Positions 1 to 8,714 of a DNA stretch of 64,000 nt are shown piece after piece; within the stretch, counting starts at the first letter, position 1; each line of letters opens with the position of its first letter. The notes beneath the pieces were generated by a model that did no database searches, was not told where the DNA came from, and saw nothing but the letters and a program-made list of their open reading frames with translations. Where the stretch lies: assembly GCF_029714405.1 (NCBI RefSeq), contig NZ_CP121650.1:2547001-2611000 (forward strand), in the 5' to 3' direction. The DNA comes from Bradyrhizobium sp. CB82. Its GTDB lineage: Bacteria > Pseudomonadota > Alphaproteobacteria > Rhizobiales > Xanthobacteraceae. The position numbers and the translations under genes were made by a program.

Positions 1-1024
1 CGCCTCGAATCGTCTGATATCAAAAGGCGGCGGAAAATCGTCGATGAAGATGCGTTCGTCGATGCCGATCGAGCCGTAGAATTCATCGTAGTCGAGAAAG
101 TTGCGACGACAGCTCGATGTGAGTGTCGTCCTGTAGCCGAGCGATGCCAACGAGCGCGGGAGGCTGCTGTGGAATCGGCCGGCGCCTTTCTTGAAGAGGT
201 AGTAGGCACTCGAACCGAAGCTTGCACTCGAAAGACCGGTCAGCAGGCTGAATTCCGACTGCCACGAGCCGCCACCGAAGATGTCCACGTTGAGCCGACC
301 AAATTCCCCGTCTGCCGGAGACAGGAACGCTTCGACGATTGGCTCGATCGGCAGGCCAAAAATGCGCGGGTCGAAGATCGACTCGTGCTGGATGACGATA
401 ATGTCCGGACGTTCGCTGGAGCGCGCAGGCATCGCCTCCTTCAGCGGCAGCGGTTCGTTCGCGATATCGCTCAGAGCCAGCCCATTGAACTGCCGCCAGG
501 ATGCAGGGTCGATGAGCGAGGCCATGAAGGTGGAATAGAAGCACCGTCCTTGCGTCAGCGTCAGCCGCAAGGACGTGGCGCCCCTTATCGGCGGAAGCCT
601 TCGCGAAGCCGATGAGTGCAAGGCAGAGCAAGGGAATTCGGACGGCAACGGAAATCGGAGATCCGGCGGCGTAGACCAGAACGGCGATCGAAGCGAAAGT
701 GAGCAAGATGCCCGCGACGAGAACACCCAGCATCATGCGCGGGTATTGCAACACGAAGAACGGGACTGTGCCTGCAAACGCAAGCGGCACATCGGAAACG
801 ATCAATTTGAGTGCGCTGTGTCTGAATTTTACGATTGATACACCGGCGATTGCGACTGCCAGCATGCCGGACAGCAGGATCGCTCTCTCGAAATCGGCAA
901 CAAAGACCAGCAGCAGAGCTGCATTGAGGAAGAGCGCCGCGATCGCAAACAGCAGGTGTTCGATGCTGCGCTCTGTCAGCGCAACGGCGCAGATGGTCGT
1001 CACGAGTGCCAAGGTCAAAGCCAT
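1..1024 (-). pseudogene. Sulfatase/LTA-synthase-like membrane protein, frameshifted, runs off the left edge
   Basis: The start codon is at 1024. The N-terminal ~150 residues form several hydrophobic segments and read in one frame to about 590. The reading then continues only in another frame, through HESIFDPRI and SLLTGLSSASFGSSAYY, and stays open to base 1. The same motifs ([26 protein letters not shown]) occur in the intact protein at 41474-43186, so this is a paralogue: membrane segments followed by an alkaline-phosphatase-fold domain of the type that moves phospho-alcohol groups onto envelope polymers. The two frames join if one G is removed from the G4 run (CCCC on the + strand, 581-584). 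This is either a real single-base frameshift or a sequence error. The 3' part lies outside the window. The substrate is unknown. Confidence 0.75.
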
Positions 1025-1167
1025 GGAAGCAGGATGCCCTGAGCATTCGATTTCTTCAATTCGGCTCTTGGGCAGGGATCACCGGCTCTTCGCGGGCTGC
1101 CACCGGCCACGGCGAAATTCGTGCAGCGCAGCAAAGGCCGCAGCCCAAGGTGAGGATGCCCGTCCTC

Positions 1168-1186
1168 GATTTGCCGGACGTGTCAA
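1168..1186. repeat. Short dispersed intergenic motif, copy 1
   Basis: GATTTGCCGGACGTGTCAA lies between the divergently oriented upstream ends of two minus-strand genes. A near-identical copy with one mismatch is at 15073-15091. Both copies are intergenic. I read it as part of a dispersed intergenic repeat family of this genus; the family itself was not searched. Confidence 0.45.
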
Positions 1187-1249
1187 ATGGTCTTGCAGAC
1201 CACGCCGGGCATCATGCGGGCAAGCCGCGCTCCGATCCGGGCCGGCGTC

Positions 1250-2353
1250 CTAGACCGGGCCGTGCGAACCCGGCGGGACCATGTAGAGCGTCATCGCGAA
1301 GATCGCGTAGATGCAGAGCAGGAGCGCGCCGATGAACCAGGCCGATCGTCCGCCATTGGTGATGAAGCACGTCACCACCGTGGCGATCATGACCATGGTC
1401 ACTGCTCCCGGCCAGAATTGGAGGTCCATGGGCTGCGGCCCGACAACGTAGCTGAGGAGCACAAGAACGGGTGCGACGAACAAGGCGATCTGCGCCGCGC
1501 TCCCCAGCGCGATACTCACGCTCAAATCGAGCCTGTTCCGGCGTGCCGCAGCAAATGCCACAGCCATCTCGGCTGCAGCGCCGACCAGGGCAACGACGAT
1601 GAATCCGACGAACGCCGGGCTCATGCCGAGCGTTTCGGCCGCCTTCTGCACCGACTCGACGAAAATCTCGCTCACGAGCGCAACCAGCACGGTAACGACC
1701 CCCAGCGTCGGAACGGCGACCCCGACCGGCAGCGTCGGGCCGGCTGCCTCGCCATGGTCGCTGCTCGCGAACAGCTCCTTGTGCGTCTTCAGCGAGAACA
1801 GCAGGCTGAGGCCGTAGGCTGCAATCAGCAGGACCGCCAAGGCGGCACTCAGGCGCTGCACCGTCGCCTGGCTTCCGGGAAAGTTGAGATCGGCAACGGC
1901 GGAGGGCGACAACAGGGCAATCGTGGCCATCAGGAGCAGCGCGGAATAGAGCCTGCCGCCCGCTCGGTTGTATTCCTGCACGCGGTGCCTCAGCCCGCCC
2001 AGAAACAGGGATGCGCCCAGCATGAATAACGAGTTGGTCACGATGGCGCCCGCGATCGAGGCTTTCACCAGCATGTACTGACCGGCCTGCAATGCAGTGA
2101 TGGCGATGATCAGCTCCGTGAGATTGCCAAGCGTGGCATTCAACAAGCCGCCGACTGCATCACCGGTCTTCTCGGCCACGGCCTCCGTTGCATGGCTGAG
2201 CAGGCTCGCGAGCGGAACAATGGCAATCACGGCCAGCACGAACAGCAGCGTATGCGCGTCCGGCATGATGCGCTCGAGCGCGATCACCACCGGCACGAAG
2301 ATCAACATCCACAGAAGCGGGCTATGCCGGATTTCCTTGAGCAGCAAATTCAT
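1250..2353 (-). CDS. cax: Calcium/proton antiporter, CaCA family
   Basis: A 367-residue polytopic inner-membrane protein that would export Ca2+ in exchange for H+. It has about eleven hydrophobic segments and the two inverted alpha-repeats of the family. The first carries GNLTELIIAI (about residue 75) and the second GAAAEMAVAF (about residue 258); the acidic residue in each is the known ion-binding site. The length is usual for bacterial CaxA/ChaA-type exchangers. It starts with ATG and is monocistronic, with no close neighbour on its strand. A perfect FixK2/FNR-type palindrome is centred 60 bp upstream of the start, a normal distance for an activator at -41 of a promoter with a ~20-nt leader. 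Oxygen-limited expression is therefore inferred. The ion specificity (Ca2+ or another cation) cannot be told from sequence. Confidence 0.88.
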   Translation of the reverse strand: MNLLLKEIRHSPLLWMLIFVPVVIALERIMPDAHTLLFVLAVIAIVPLASLLSHATEAVAEKTGDAVGGLLNATLGNLTELIIAITALQAGQYMLVKASIAGAIVTNSLFMLGASLFLGGLRHRVQEYNRAGGRLYSALLLMATIALLSPSAVADLNFPGSQATVQRLSAALAVLLIAAYGLSLLFSLKTHKELFASSDHGEAAGPTLPVGVAVPTLGVVTVLVALVSEIFVESVQKAAETLGMSPAFVGFIVVALVGAAAEMAVAFAAARRNRLDLSVSIALGSAAQIALFVAPVLVLLSYVVGPQPMDLQFWPGAVTMVMIATVVTCFITNGGRSAWFIGALLLCIYAIFAMTLYMVPPGSHGPV

Positions 2354-2406
2354 GGTCTATCCGTCGCAGTCAGACCTCGACGCTGCCGCCGGAGACGGGC
2401 CCGGTA

Positions 2407-2420
2407 TTGATCTAGCTCAA
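2407..2420 (-). promoter_or_regulatory. FixK2/FNR-type box upstream of cax
   Basis: TTGATCTAGCTCAA is a perfect TTGA-N6-TCAA dyad, the consensus bound by Bradyrhizobium FixK2 and FNR-like activators. It is centred 60 bp from the cax start, which suits class II activation. Confidence 0.7.
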
Positions 2421-2563
2421 TAGCTTGCGAGGCTGCGAAATCGCCCCGGGGGATGATGAATTTTGAGTGACGCAACGTCGGTCCGCGAGTTGCGGCGCAA
2501 ACGCGCGTCAGCAGGACGATGGGAAAGGCGAGGCTCGTCGAGCCGGCGAGCCCCATGCGATGC

Positions 2564-2845
2564 TCAATAGCAGGGCGGATAGGGATAGTATCCACAAGAC
2601 CGGCGATAGCCATAGGCACCATAGGCTGCGGCTCCTGCCGCTGCCGCACCGTAGTAGGCGCGCCGATGGACCCTGCGGTTGACGCCTGCAACGCTCATGG
2701 GCGTGAGGGGGCGCCCGACGCGCGCCTCGGCTACGTCAATGGACACGGTGAGCGGCACCGCCTGCGAGTAGCGGAACGACAGTGGGGCTGCCGTTAAGAG
2801 CGCGGCAGTCACCAGCAGTCCAAATAGCTTGGCATGTCTGGCCAT
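2564..2845 (-). CDS. Small secreted protein with ARVGRP motif, tyrosine/glycine-rich tail
   Basis: A 93-residue protein of unknown function. The ATG at 2845 is chosen because AAAGGAGAGAG precedes it at proper spacing and a signal-peptide-like hydrophobic stretch (LFGLLVTAALLTAAPLS) follows. The mature part contains EARVGRPLTPMSVAGV, then RRVHRRA and an Ala/Gly/Tyr-rich tail ending in CGYYPYPPCY. The ARVGRPxTPxSxAGVxRR core is shared with the protein at 14627-14911, 12 kb away, so the two belong to one small family. A FixK2-type palindrome is centred 62 bp upstream of the start. A periplasmic or outer-surface location is inferred; no enzymatic motif is visible. Confidence 0.75.
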   Translation of the reverse strand: MARHAKLFGLLVTAALLTAAPLSFRYSQAVPLTVSIDVAEARVGRPLTPMSVAGVNRRVHRRAYYGAAAAGAAAYGAYGYRRSCGYYPYPPCY

Positions 2846-2900
2846 TGCTCTCTCCTTTGAAGGACGATGCGAAAACGTGACATGCCCTCGAGCCCTACCA

Positions 2901-2914
2901 TTGACCGAAATCAA
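2901..2914 (-). promoter_or_regulatory. FixK2/FNR-type box upstream of the small ARVGRP protein
   Basis: TTGACCGAAATCAA is a perfect TTGA-N6-TCAA dyad, 62 bp (centre) from the ATG at 2845. It also lies in the region shared with the divergent gene starting at 3170, but is about 260 bp from that start, so the minus-strand gene is the likelier target. Confidence 0.65.
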
Positions 2915-3169
2915 TGCAGGACCACCTCCGAATTGGTGCACGGACGGCTCGTCGGCGCGAGGTTGTCAAACGGTGTTGTCGTATGGGCTGGCCACGGCGC
3001 CCATGTTGCGCAAACTGCTGAACCGAATGCTCACCGGGATCGACCCGGGTCAACTGGCAACCGCGATCCGAATCCTTGCGGACACGGCGATGCGATCGTG
3101 ACAAGATGCGTTGCCGCATCGGGGGCCACCTTGCGGCGGAGCCGGTTTGTGTTCACTGGGAGCCCGGGT

Positions 3170-4078
3170 GTGATTGACTTTCGGATTGCCCTGAAGGCCG
3201 TCCTCGGCGCCGTCCTGATCTGTCCGGCGGCAAGCTCGTTGGCCGCAGATGTGGACGACGGCGATACAAAGCCGGCCGTGCCGACGATGTACCTCGATCT
3301 CAGGACCTATTATGCGCAGATTCCAGCGGGATCTCTGGCGTTTGGTTTTGGCCATCCCTCATTCTTCAACGCGGTGCAAACTCTCGCCGGACCGAACAGC
3401 GCAGCCTTGTCGGCGGGCCTGCCGTCATCGAAATCGGTCAACGTTGACCTTCCGTTCACCGTCGACGTCACCGACGCCGTCTCGCTCTACGCTGGCGTCT
3501 CCGGCAGTTCGACGCAGTTTGGAGGCGGCGGCTGGTCGTCATTTGACATCACGAGCTGGAATATCGGTTTCCAGGCGGACCTCTATCAGCAGAACGGCGG
3601 CCGCTTCCCGACCGTGACGCTGCAGTCGACGATCACCCAGTCGATCCCCAATGGACCGCTGACCGCGACTTCGTTCAACAATATCCTCGAGTTCAAATAT
3701 GCGTTGGACAAGGACGAGACGAGGGGATTGCTCGCGGGCGTTCAACACACGCGCGTCGATGTCGGCAATGCGCTGGTTAGGGTCAGACCCAACACGATCG
3801 GCTATCTCGGCGGCTACTACCAATGGCCGAGCAATTGGAAGTTCACCGGACGCTTCGGGGTGCAGTCATTCGAGGGCGCGCAGCTTCTGAACCTTGCGCC
3901 GATCCAGCCCTTCACGCAGCCGATCGTGCGCCTCGATCTCGACCGCATGGACGACAACGACAACCGCCTGTTCGGTGTCACCGCTGAAATCATGTGGGTG
4001 CCGAAGCCGGCCTACCAGCTGACGCTCAGAACGCCGCTCTATGCCGTGCGCAATTCGCAACCCCTTCCTGATCGCTGA
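3170..4078 (+). CDS. Probable outer-membrane beta-barrel protein
   Basis: An exported protein of about 302 residues with unknown cargo. I chose the GTG at 3170 because it gives a good signal peptide (basic start, hydrophobic core LKAVLGAVLICPAASSLAA, cleavage before DVDDG). The open frame continues upstream, with TTG at 3131 as an alternative. The mature protein is rich in alternating aromatic/polar stretches (FGGGGWSSFDITSWNIGFQADLY... style) typical of transmembrane beta strands, and it has no catalytic motif. It resembles in character, not clearly in sequence, the barrel protein at 12130-13179. It is convergent with the cytochrome gene. It could be a channel or a surface protein. Confidence 0.65.
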   Translation: MIDFRIALKAVLGAVLICPAASSLAADVDDGDTKPAVPTMYLDLRTYYAQIPAGSLAFGFGHPSFFNAVQTLAGPNSAALSAGLPSSKSVNVDLPFTVDVTDAVSLYAGVSGSSTQFGGGGWSSFDITSWNIGFQADLYQQNGGRFPTVTLQSTITQSIPNGPLTATSFNNILEFKYALDKDETRGLLAGVQHTRVDVGNALVRVRPNTIGYLGGYYQWPSNWKFTGRFGVQSFEGAQLLNLAPIQPFTQPIVRLDLDRMDDNDNRLFGVTAEIMWVPKPAYQLTLRTPLYAVRNSQPLPDR

Positions 4079-4118
4079 TGGCTTTGTCAGCCCCAGGGCG
4101 ACCAGGCTGCCGCGATAG

Positions 4119-6530
4119 CTAATGTTTCAGTTGCTCGATGAGTTGTGTGAGCGCGTGATCGCCAGGTATCAGCCGCGCAAGCCGCTCGGCAAATTCCAGT
4201 GCTGCTGCAAAATCTCCGCTCTCTCGGCTGAACGCAATTGCCGCCGAGAGACCGTCGCGGTCGTTGGGATGCCGGGACAGGCTCGCCTTGAGGACAGCAA
4301 GCGCATCGTCGCGGCGGCCTGCTGCGTGCAGCCCGATGGCGTACACGTAGGCATAGCGCGACTGGCCGGGGTCCAGCGCAGCCGCTTGACGTAATTCATC
4401 GAGCGCCTCCTCGTTCCGTTTCTCACGCACCAGCGCCAGGCCAAGGGCGTGGTGCAACGAGGCGTTCTGCTGCGACCCGGATAAAGCGTCGCGAAGAACC
4501 CGTTCGCCGTCACTCTCGCGCCGTAGCTGGCGATATAGGTCCGAGAGATTGATCGCGGCAGGCGAAAACGTAGGATCAAGCCTGAGTGCCGCCCGATATT
4601 CGACCTCCGCCGCGCCAGCGTCGGCTTGATGCACAAAGAAACTGCCGAGGGTGGTGCGCGCCTCCGGGCGATCCGCATTCAATCTTTGCGCGGCCACGAA
4701 TTCGGCTGCGGCCCGCCCGAATTTCTCGCGATCGGACGCAGGCTGGCGGTGCGTGGGAACGGACGCAAGAACCTCGGCGGTTCGAATCCGCACGCCGCGA
4801 ACCGGGTCGGTCAATTGTTGAGAGGCGAGCCCCCATAGCTGGTCGGTCGGAATACCTTCCAGGGCATCAAGCGCTCCCAGCCGGACCAGCGGATCGGGAT
4901 CGGAGAGGCCGCGGCGGATCAGATCGACATCTGGCCGCGGAAGCTCGGCCAGCGCACTCGCCCGGGCCAATTCCGGGACGTCGTCTGCCCGGACGAGGGC
5001 TGCGAGCAGTGCCTGTGCGTCAAACGCTTCGCTCCAGGCCGCACGAAACGCTCGCGCGTAGGTCTGATAGCCGGGTCGCTGCGGACCGAGCCAGGTTTCG
5101 ACCTGTTGCGCCGCCCAGGCAGCGGACTTGTCGCGGTGGCAATCGTTGCAGGCATTCGGTGTGCCTAACTGCACCGACAGATCGGGGCGGGGGATCCGAA
5201 AGCTGTGATCGTGGCGACGATCGACCACCATGTATCGACGCTCCGGCATGTGGCAGGAGGCGCAGGTTGGCGGTGGCGTGACGTTGGCATGTTGCCGGTG
5301 GGCGGCAGATTCATATTTGTCCGTTGCGTGGCATTGTCCGCACAGCGCATCGGCCGGTGCCTTCAGCACCGCACTGTGCGGGTCGTGGCAGTCGCTGCAG
5401 GTCACGCCCTTGGCGAACATTTTGCTCTGCTTGAACGGGGCATAGTTGTATGTCTCTTCGTCATCACGCATCTGTCCGTCGGCGTGAAAGCGCTGCCGAT
5501 CGAGCAGGGACACCCGATGTGTTTCCGAGAGCGACTTGCCTGGCATCCAGTCCTCTGAGAGCTGGCCTCGGCGTGCATGGCAGCGCCCGCAGGTCTCGAC
5601 CTCCTTGCGCAACGCCGGCGCGGGCGCGGTGCGCGTCGGAGTCAATGTCCCGGCGTCGGTTGACCAGGTGACGCCGGTGCGCTCGTCGAATCTCACAAGC
5701 AGCCCTTTGTTTTGGTCGCCAGCCGCATGCTGCCCGCGTGCCCAGGCAAGGTGTCGCGAGCCTGCACCGTGGCAGGCCTCGCATCCGACGCTGATCTCGG
5801 AGAAGGTCGTGGCGAACCGGTCCGTGGTGGCATCGTAGTTCTTGTGCACGGCGGTCGAATGACACTCCGCGCACATGAAATTCCAGTTCTGGTTCAGCTT
5901 CGTCCAGTGCAGGGGATCGTCATGGGTGATTGCACCATCGGGATACAGCTGAAACCAGCGCTGGCCGCCCTGGTCCTTGGGTCGGGTATCCCATGCGATC
6001 GACAGCGCCTGAACGCGGCCGTCCGGAAGTTCGATCAGGTATTGCTGCAGCGGATCGAGCCCGAAGGTGTATTTCACCTCGAACGTTGCCAGCTTGCCAT
6101 CGGGTCCGTCCGTCTCGACGAGAAACTTCCGATCCTTCCGGAAGAAGCGTGAGCGCGTGCCCGCATATTCGAATGCCGCATCATTGAAGTCGCCACGCAC
6201 GGACGCATCGGTGGCGTGATCCATGGCGTGACGGTGCTGCGAACTTTTCCAAAGGGCGGCTTCCATTTGATGACAGCCGCTACAGGCTTGGCTGCCGGCG
6301 AAGGTTAGTTCGGCGGACGCATGTTGTTCAATCGAGGTATTCGATGCATTGAACCAGAACAGCGCGCCGGTCAGAACAAGCGGCAGCACGCCGGCGCCGA
6401 TTGCGAACCACATGGCGGTTTTCGGCGTGGCGGCTGGAGCCTGCTGTGGAAGGACAACGGCGGGCTTAGGCGGTCGCACTTGCGTGCGGACCCTATCGCG
6501 CTTGCGGTGCTTTCCGGCGCCTTTACCCAC
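4119..6530 (-). CDS. Membrane-anchored octahaem cytochrome c with HEAT-like and TPR C-terminal domains
   Basis: An 803-residue protein. Residues 1-38 are basic and cytoplasmic, and 39-60 form one transmembrane anchor. The periplasmic part then carries eight CXXCH haem sites at about residues 83 (CSGCH), 220 (CAECH), 250 (CEACH), 314 (CGRCH), 378 (CSDCH), 397 (CGQCH), 423 (CASCH) and 461 (CNDCH). This resembles the doubled-CXXCH and NrfA-like multihaem families. Residues ~500-600 look like short HEAT repeats and ~605-800 like tetratricopeptide repeats (GLALVREKRNEEALDELRQAAALDP). It should act as a periplasmic multi-electron carrier or reductase with a protein-binding tail. The substrate (nitrite, tetrathionate, other) cannot be told. 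No cytochrome partner or quinol oxidoreductase is adjacent. Maturation needs a cytochrome c system elsewhere. Confidence 0.85.
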   Translation of the reverse strand: MGKGAGKHRKRDRVRTQVRPPKPAVVLPQQAPAATPKTAMWFAIGAGVLPLVLTGALFWFNASNTSIEQHASAELTFAGSQACSGCHQMEAALWKSSQHRHAMDHATDASVRGDFNDAAFEYAGTRSRFFRKDRKFLVETDGPDGKLATFEVKYTFGLDPLQQYLIELPDGRVQALSIAWDTRPKDQGGQRWFQLYPDGAITHDDPLHWTKLNQNWNFMCAECHSTAVHKNYDATTDRFATTFSEISVGCEACHGAGSRHLAWARGQHAAGDQNKGLLVRFDERTGVTWSTDAGTLTPTRTAPAPALRKEVETCGRCHARRGQLSEDWMPGKSLSETHRVSLLDRQRFHADGQMRDDEETYNYAPFKQSKMFAKGVTCSDCHDPHSAVLKAPADALCGQCHATDKYESAAHRQHANVTPPPTCASCHMPERRYMVVDRRHDHSFRIPRPDLSVQLGTPNACNDCHRDKSAAWAAQQVETWLGPQRPGYQTYARAFRAAWSEAFDAQALLAALVRADDVPELARASALAELPRPDVDLIRRGLSDPDPLVRLGALDALEGIPTDQLWGLASQQLTDPVRGVRIRTAEVLASVPTHRQPASDREKFGRAAAEFVAAQRLNADRPEARTTLGSFFVHQADAGAAEVEYRAALRLDPTFSPAAINLSDLYRQLRRESDGERVLRDALSGSQQNASLHHALGLALVREKRNEEALDELRQAAALDPGQSRYAYVYAIGLHAAGRRDDALAVLKASLSRHPNDRDGLSAAIAFSRESGDFAAALEFAERLARLIPGDHALTQLIEQLKH

Positions 6531-6628
6531 GTCTGCTCACCGATCTGAGCGTGTCCCGGCAATCCTACTTGCTCACGTCATGATCGTGAAGCGCAGTCCA
6601 TATCACGCGAGTCCAGTCGACGGGGCCT

Positions 6629-6898
6629 TCAGCGCAGCGGCTCGACCCTCGCAGCCATGTCGGGGGCACGGCTCACCCGGTAAGTCGCGTTGCCGCACCT
6701 CAGCACCCAGACTGCATGATCCGGCTTGGAGCGCCTCGCGTCCTTCCTCGCACCGAGCGCCTTGTCACAGGTAAAACCTTGCAAGCGTATCTGCGCCGCA
6801 AGCATGGTCTGCGGTGTTTCCTGAGCGGTTTGGGCGATAGAGGCCGTCGGCCCGACCATCGTGCTTACCAGCACCAGTAAGCCAAAATGCTTGTACAT
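6629..6898 (-). CDS. Small secreted protein of unknown function
   Basis: An 89-residue protein. The ATG at 6898 follows GGGGAAAGCGAGAC and begins a signal peptide (MYKHFGLLVLVSTMVGPTASIAQ). The mature chain has two cysteines (FTCDKA and LRCGNATYRV), possibly a disulfide, and ends MAARVEPLR. It lies 19 bp downstream of the cyclase stop on the same strand, so it may be the last gene of that transcript. A FixK2-type dyad inside the cyclase 3' end, centred 80 bp upstream, could also give it its own promoter. I do not recognise the family; the end resembles short PepSY-like or SH3-like secreted proteins only loosely. Confidence 0.7.
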   Translation of the reverse strand: MYKHFGLLVLVSTMVGPTASIAQTAQETPQTMLAAQIRLQGFTCDKALGARKDARRSKPDHAVWVLRCGNATYRVSRAPDMAARVEPLR

Positions 6899-6917
6899 GT
6901 CTCGCTTTCCCCGTCTT

Positions 6918-8714
6918 TTACTTGTGCTCCATGTGCCACGAACCATTCCAGTCGGCCGGTGGCGGATTGGATTGAAGATGGTCAACGCGGCTCAGGAGAG
7001 CGAGCGACGGGCCATCGCCTGGAGATACCTCGAGGCCAGCGTTGAAGGCCTTGCGCGCTTCCTCCCAGCGCCCAATCCGATAGGCGGCAAGACCCTCTTT
7101 GTATCGGGATCGCAACAGCTCCCGCTGCTTCGTAAGTTCTCCGTGCCTCCCCATCACCTCGAACACGGCTTGCGGCATGCTCTGTCCGACGACCGCCAGG
7201 CGATCGATCTCACGCAGTTCGAGTTCGGTCCCTGCCGTGGCGGCAGTGGCTTCAGATATCAGAATGCGGCATCCATAGACCTTGTTGACCGCCTCGAGAC
7301 GGGACGCAAGATTGACGGCGTCGCCCATGACGGTGAAACTCATCATCAGGTCCGAGCCGATGCTGCCGGTCAACACCTCGCCCGTGGCAATACCGATGCG
7401 GATGTCGCATTCGGTCGGTATCACGCGCACCCCCAAGAGCTCCGGCAGTTGCTTGCGAAGCTTCGGCACCCGATCGACCATGTCAATCGCGGCGAGGCAC
7501 GCCAGGCGAGCCTGGTCGGCTTCCTCAATGAACGGCGGGCCCCAATAGGCCATGATGGCATCGCCGATATACTTGTCGATCACCCCGCGGCGTTCCCGGA
7601 TCGGCTCCGACATCATCGTCAAATAGCAGTTCATGACCTTGACGAGCCCCTGGGGCGTCATGCCTTCACTCATCGAGGTGAAGCCCTTCATGTCGCAGAA
7701 CATCACGGTCATGAGACGGCGCTGGCCCTGGGTCGCCGCATCGGGCCGGTCGAGCAATCCTTCCACGACCCTGGGATCGATATACCGACCGAACGTTTCG
7801 CGGATACGTTCATTCCGGCGCAGCTGCTCGACCATCCGGTTGAACGCGGCCGAGAGTTGACCGATCTCGTCCTTGGTGGAGACACTGATCAATTGATCGA
7901 AGTGGCCGGCTTCGATCTCTTGGGTGCCTTGCAGCAACCGTCGTACCGGACGTGTGATGCCGCTGCTGACAAGGAAAGCGAAGCCCAGGCCAAGCGCGGC
8001 CGCAAGACCTGTGACGACAGCTGATACGTCTATCGCTTGCTGCTGATCGCGGATCACGATCGATGTACTTGCAAACACCTGCGACAGCATGTCGGCGCGG
8101 ATTGCATCGATCTTCTGGGTGAGCTGATCGCGCAGAGTGTCCACGCGTGCCAGCGTGGCCCGAGTCTCGGCAAAATCCTTGGAATCGAGTTGCTTCAGCA
8201 ACTTCGTTTGTTCTTCGCCCAGTCTGGCGCGGCCCTCCGTCATGGCGTTGTCGATACGGTTCTCGATGCGCGCCAGGGCGGCGTTGTCCGAAGGGGTGCT
8301 GACGTCGTCTATGATCGCGTTGATAAGCTTGCGCGCAGCGCCAGCCTCCTGCTCGACTTCATCATCTTTCTCCTGAAAGAAACGCAGGCGGGCCGCATAC
8401 GCTTCCTCATCCGGAGGCACTTGCATCTTGGCGATCACCATTCGACGCAGCGCAAGCGCGCGTTCGAGCGAGCGGATGTTGGCTCGTGCCAGATGACCAT
8501 AGGCGGGGATATATCGGGCTGTCAGTTCGTCGAGCAGATGCTCCACGCGCCTGGACATCACCATGGATAGCGCCGATGTGATCACCATCAGGATGATCAA
8601 TGCCAATGCAATGCCGACGATCTTGCGCCTGATCGTCTGGCGAAAGATGAGTAGACCGCCCAGCGGATTGCTGCGCCGAGCAGGGGCTCCGGTCGTGCTG
8701 GCAATGTCTGTCAC
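6918..8714 (-). CDS. Membrane class III adenylate/guanylate cyclase with HAMP domain
   Basis: A 598-residue signalling enzyme. It has a transmembrane helix at ~32-53, a ~175-residue helical periplasmic sensor region, a second helix at ~229-250, a HAMP domain at ~251-303 and a class III cyclase domain at ~335-510. Visible catalytic features are the two metal aspartates D341 (FCDMKGFT) and D385 (KYIGDAIMA), and the transition-state residues N468 and R472 in VMGDAVNLASRLE. These mark a functional purine nucleotide cyclase. The last ~80 residues contain a TPR-like segment (YRIGRWEEARKAFNAGLE). The likely product is cAMP. A perfect FixK2-type palindrome lies 152 bp (centre) upstream. The small secreted gene 19 bp downstream may be co-transcribed. 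The sensed signal is unknown. Confidence 0.9.
   Translation of the reverse strand: MTDIASTTGAPARRSNPLGGLLIFRQTIRRKIVGIALALIILMVITSALSMVMSRRVEHLLDELTARYIPAYGHLARANIRSLERALALRRMVIAKMQVPPDEEAYAARLRFFQEKDDEVEQEAGAARKLINAIIDDVSTPSDNAALARIENRIDNAMTEGRARLGEEQTKLLKQLDSKDFAETRATLARVDTLRDQLTQKIDAIRADMLSQVFASTSIVIRDQQQAIDVSAVVTGLAAALGLGFAFLVSSGITRPVRRLLQGTQEIEAGHFDQLISVSTKDEIGQLSAAFNRMVEQLRRNERIRETFGRYIDPRVVEGLLDRPDAATQGQRRLMTVMFCDMKGFTSMSEGMTPQGLVKVMNCYLTMMSEPIRERRGVIDKYIGDAIMAYWGPPFIEEADQARLACLAAIDMVDRVPKLRKQLPELLGVRVIPTECDIRIGIATGEVLTGSIGSDLMMSFTVMGDAVNLASRLEAVNKVYGCRILISEATAATAGTELELREIDRLAVVGQSMPQAVFEVMGRHGELTKQRELLRSRYKEGLAAYRIGRWEEARKAFNAGLEVSPGDGPSLALLSRVDHLQSNPPPADWNGSWHMEHK
6972..6985 (-). promoter_or_regulatory. 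FixK2/FNR-type dyad inside the cyclase 3' end
   Basis: TTGAAGATGGTCAA matches TTGA-N6-TCAA exactly. It lies in coding sequence, centred 80 bp before the ATG at 6898 of the small secreted gene, so it could drive that gene alone. Codon constraint makes chance more plausible here than for the intergenic copies. Confidence 0.4.

Noticed and set aside
1861..2680. Near-matches to the FixK2 box with 5-nt spacing (TTGAGATCGGCAA, TTGAGTGACGCAA, TTGACGCCTGCAA)
   Set aside because: Spacing is one base short of the consensus, so they were not counted.
2350..2691. 113-codon minus-strand open frame between cax and the small secreted gene
   Set aside because: It overlaps both neighbours, has no ribosome site and spans the FixK2-type box; composition is not protein-like.
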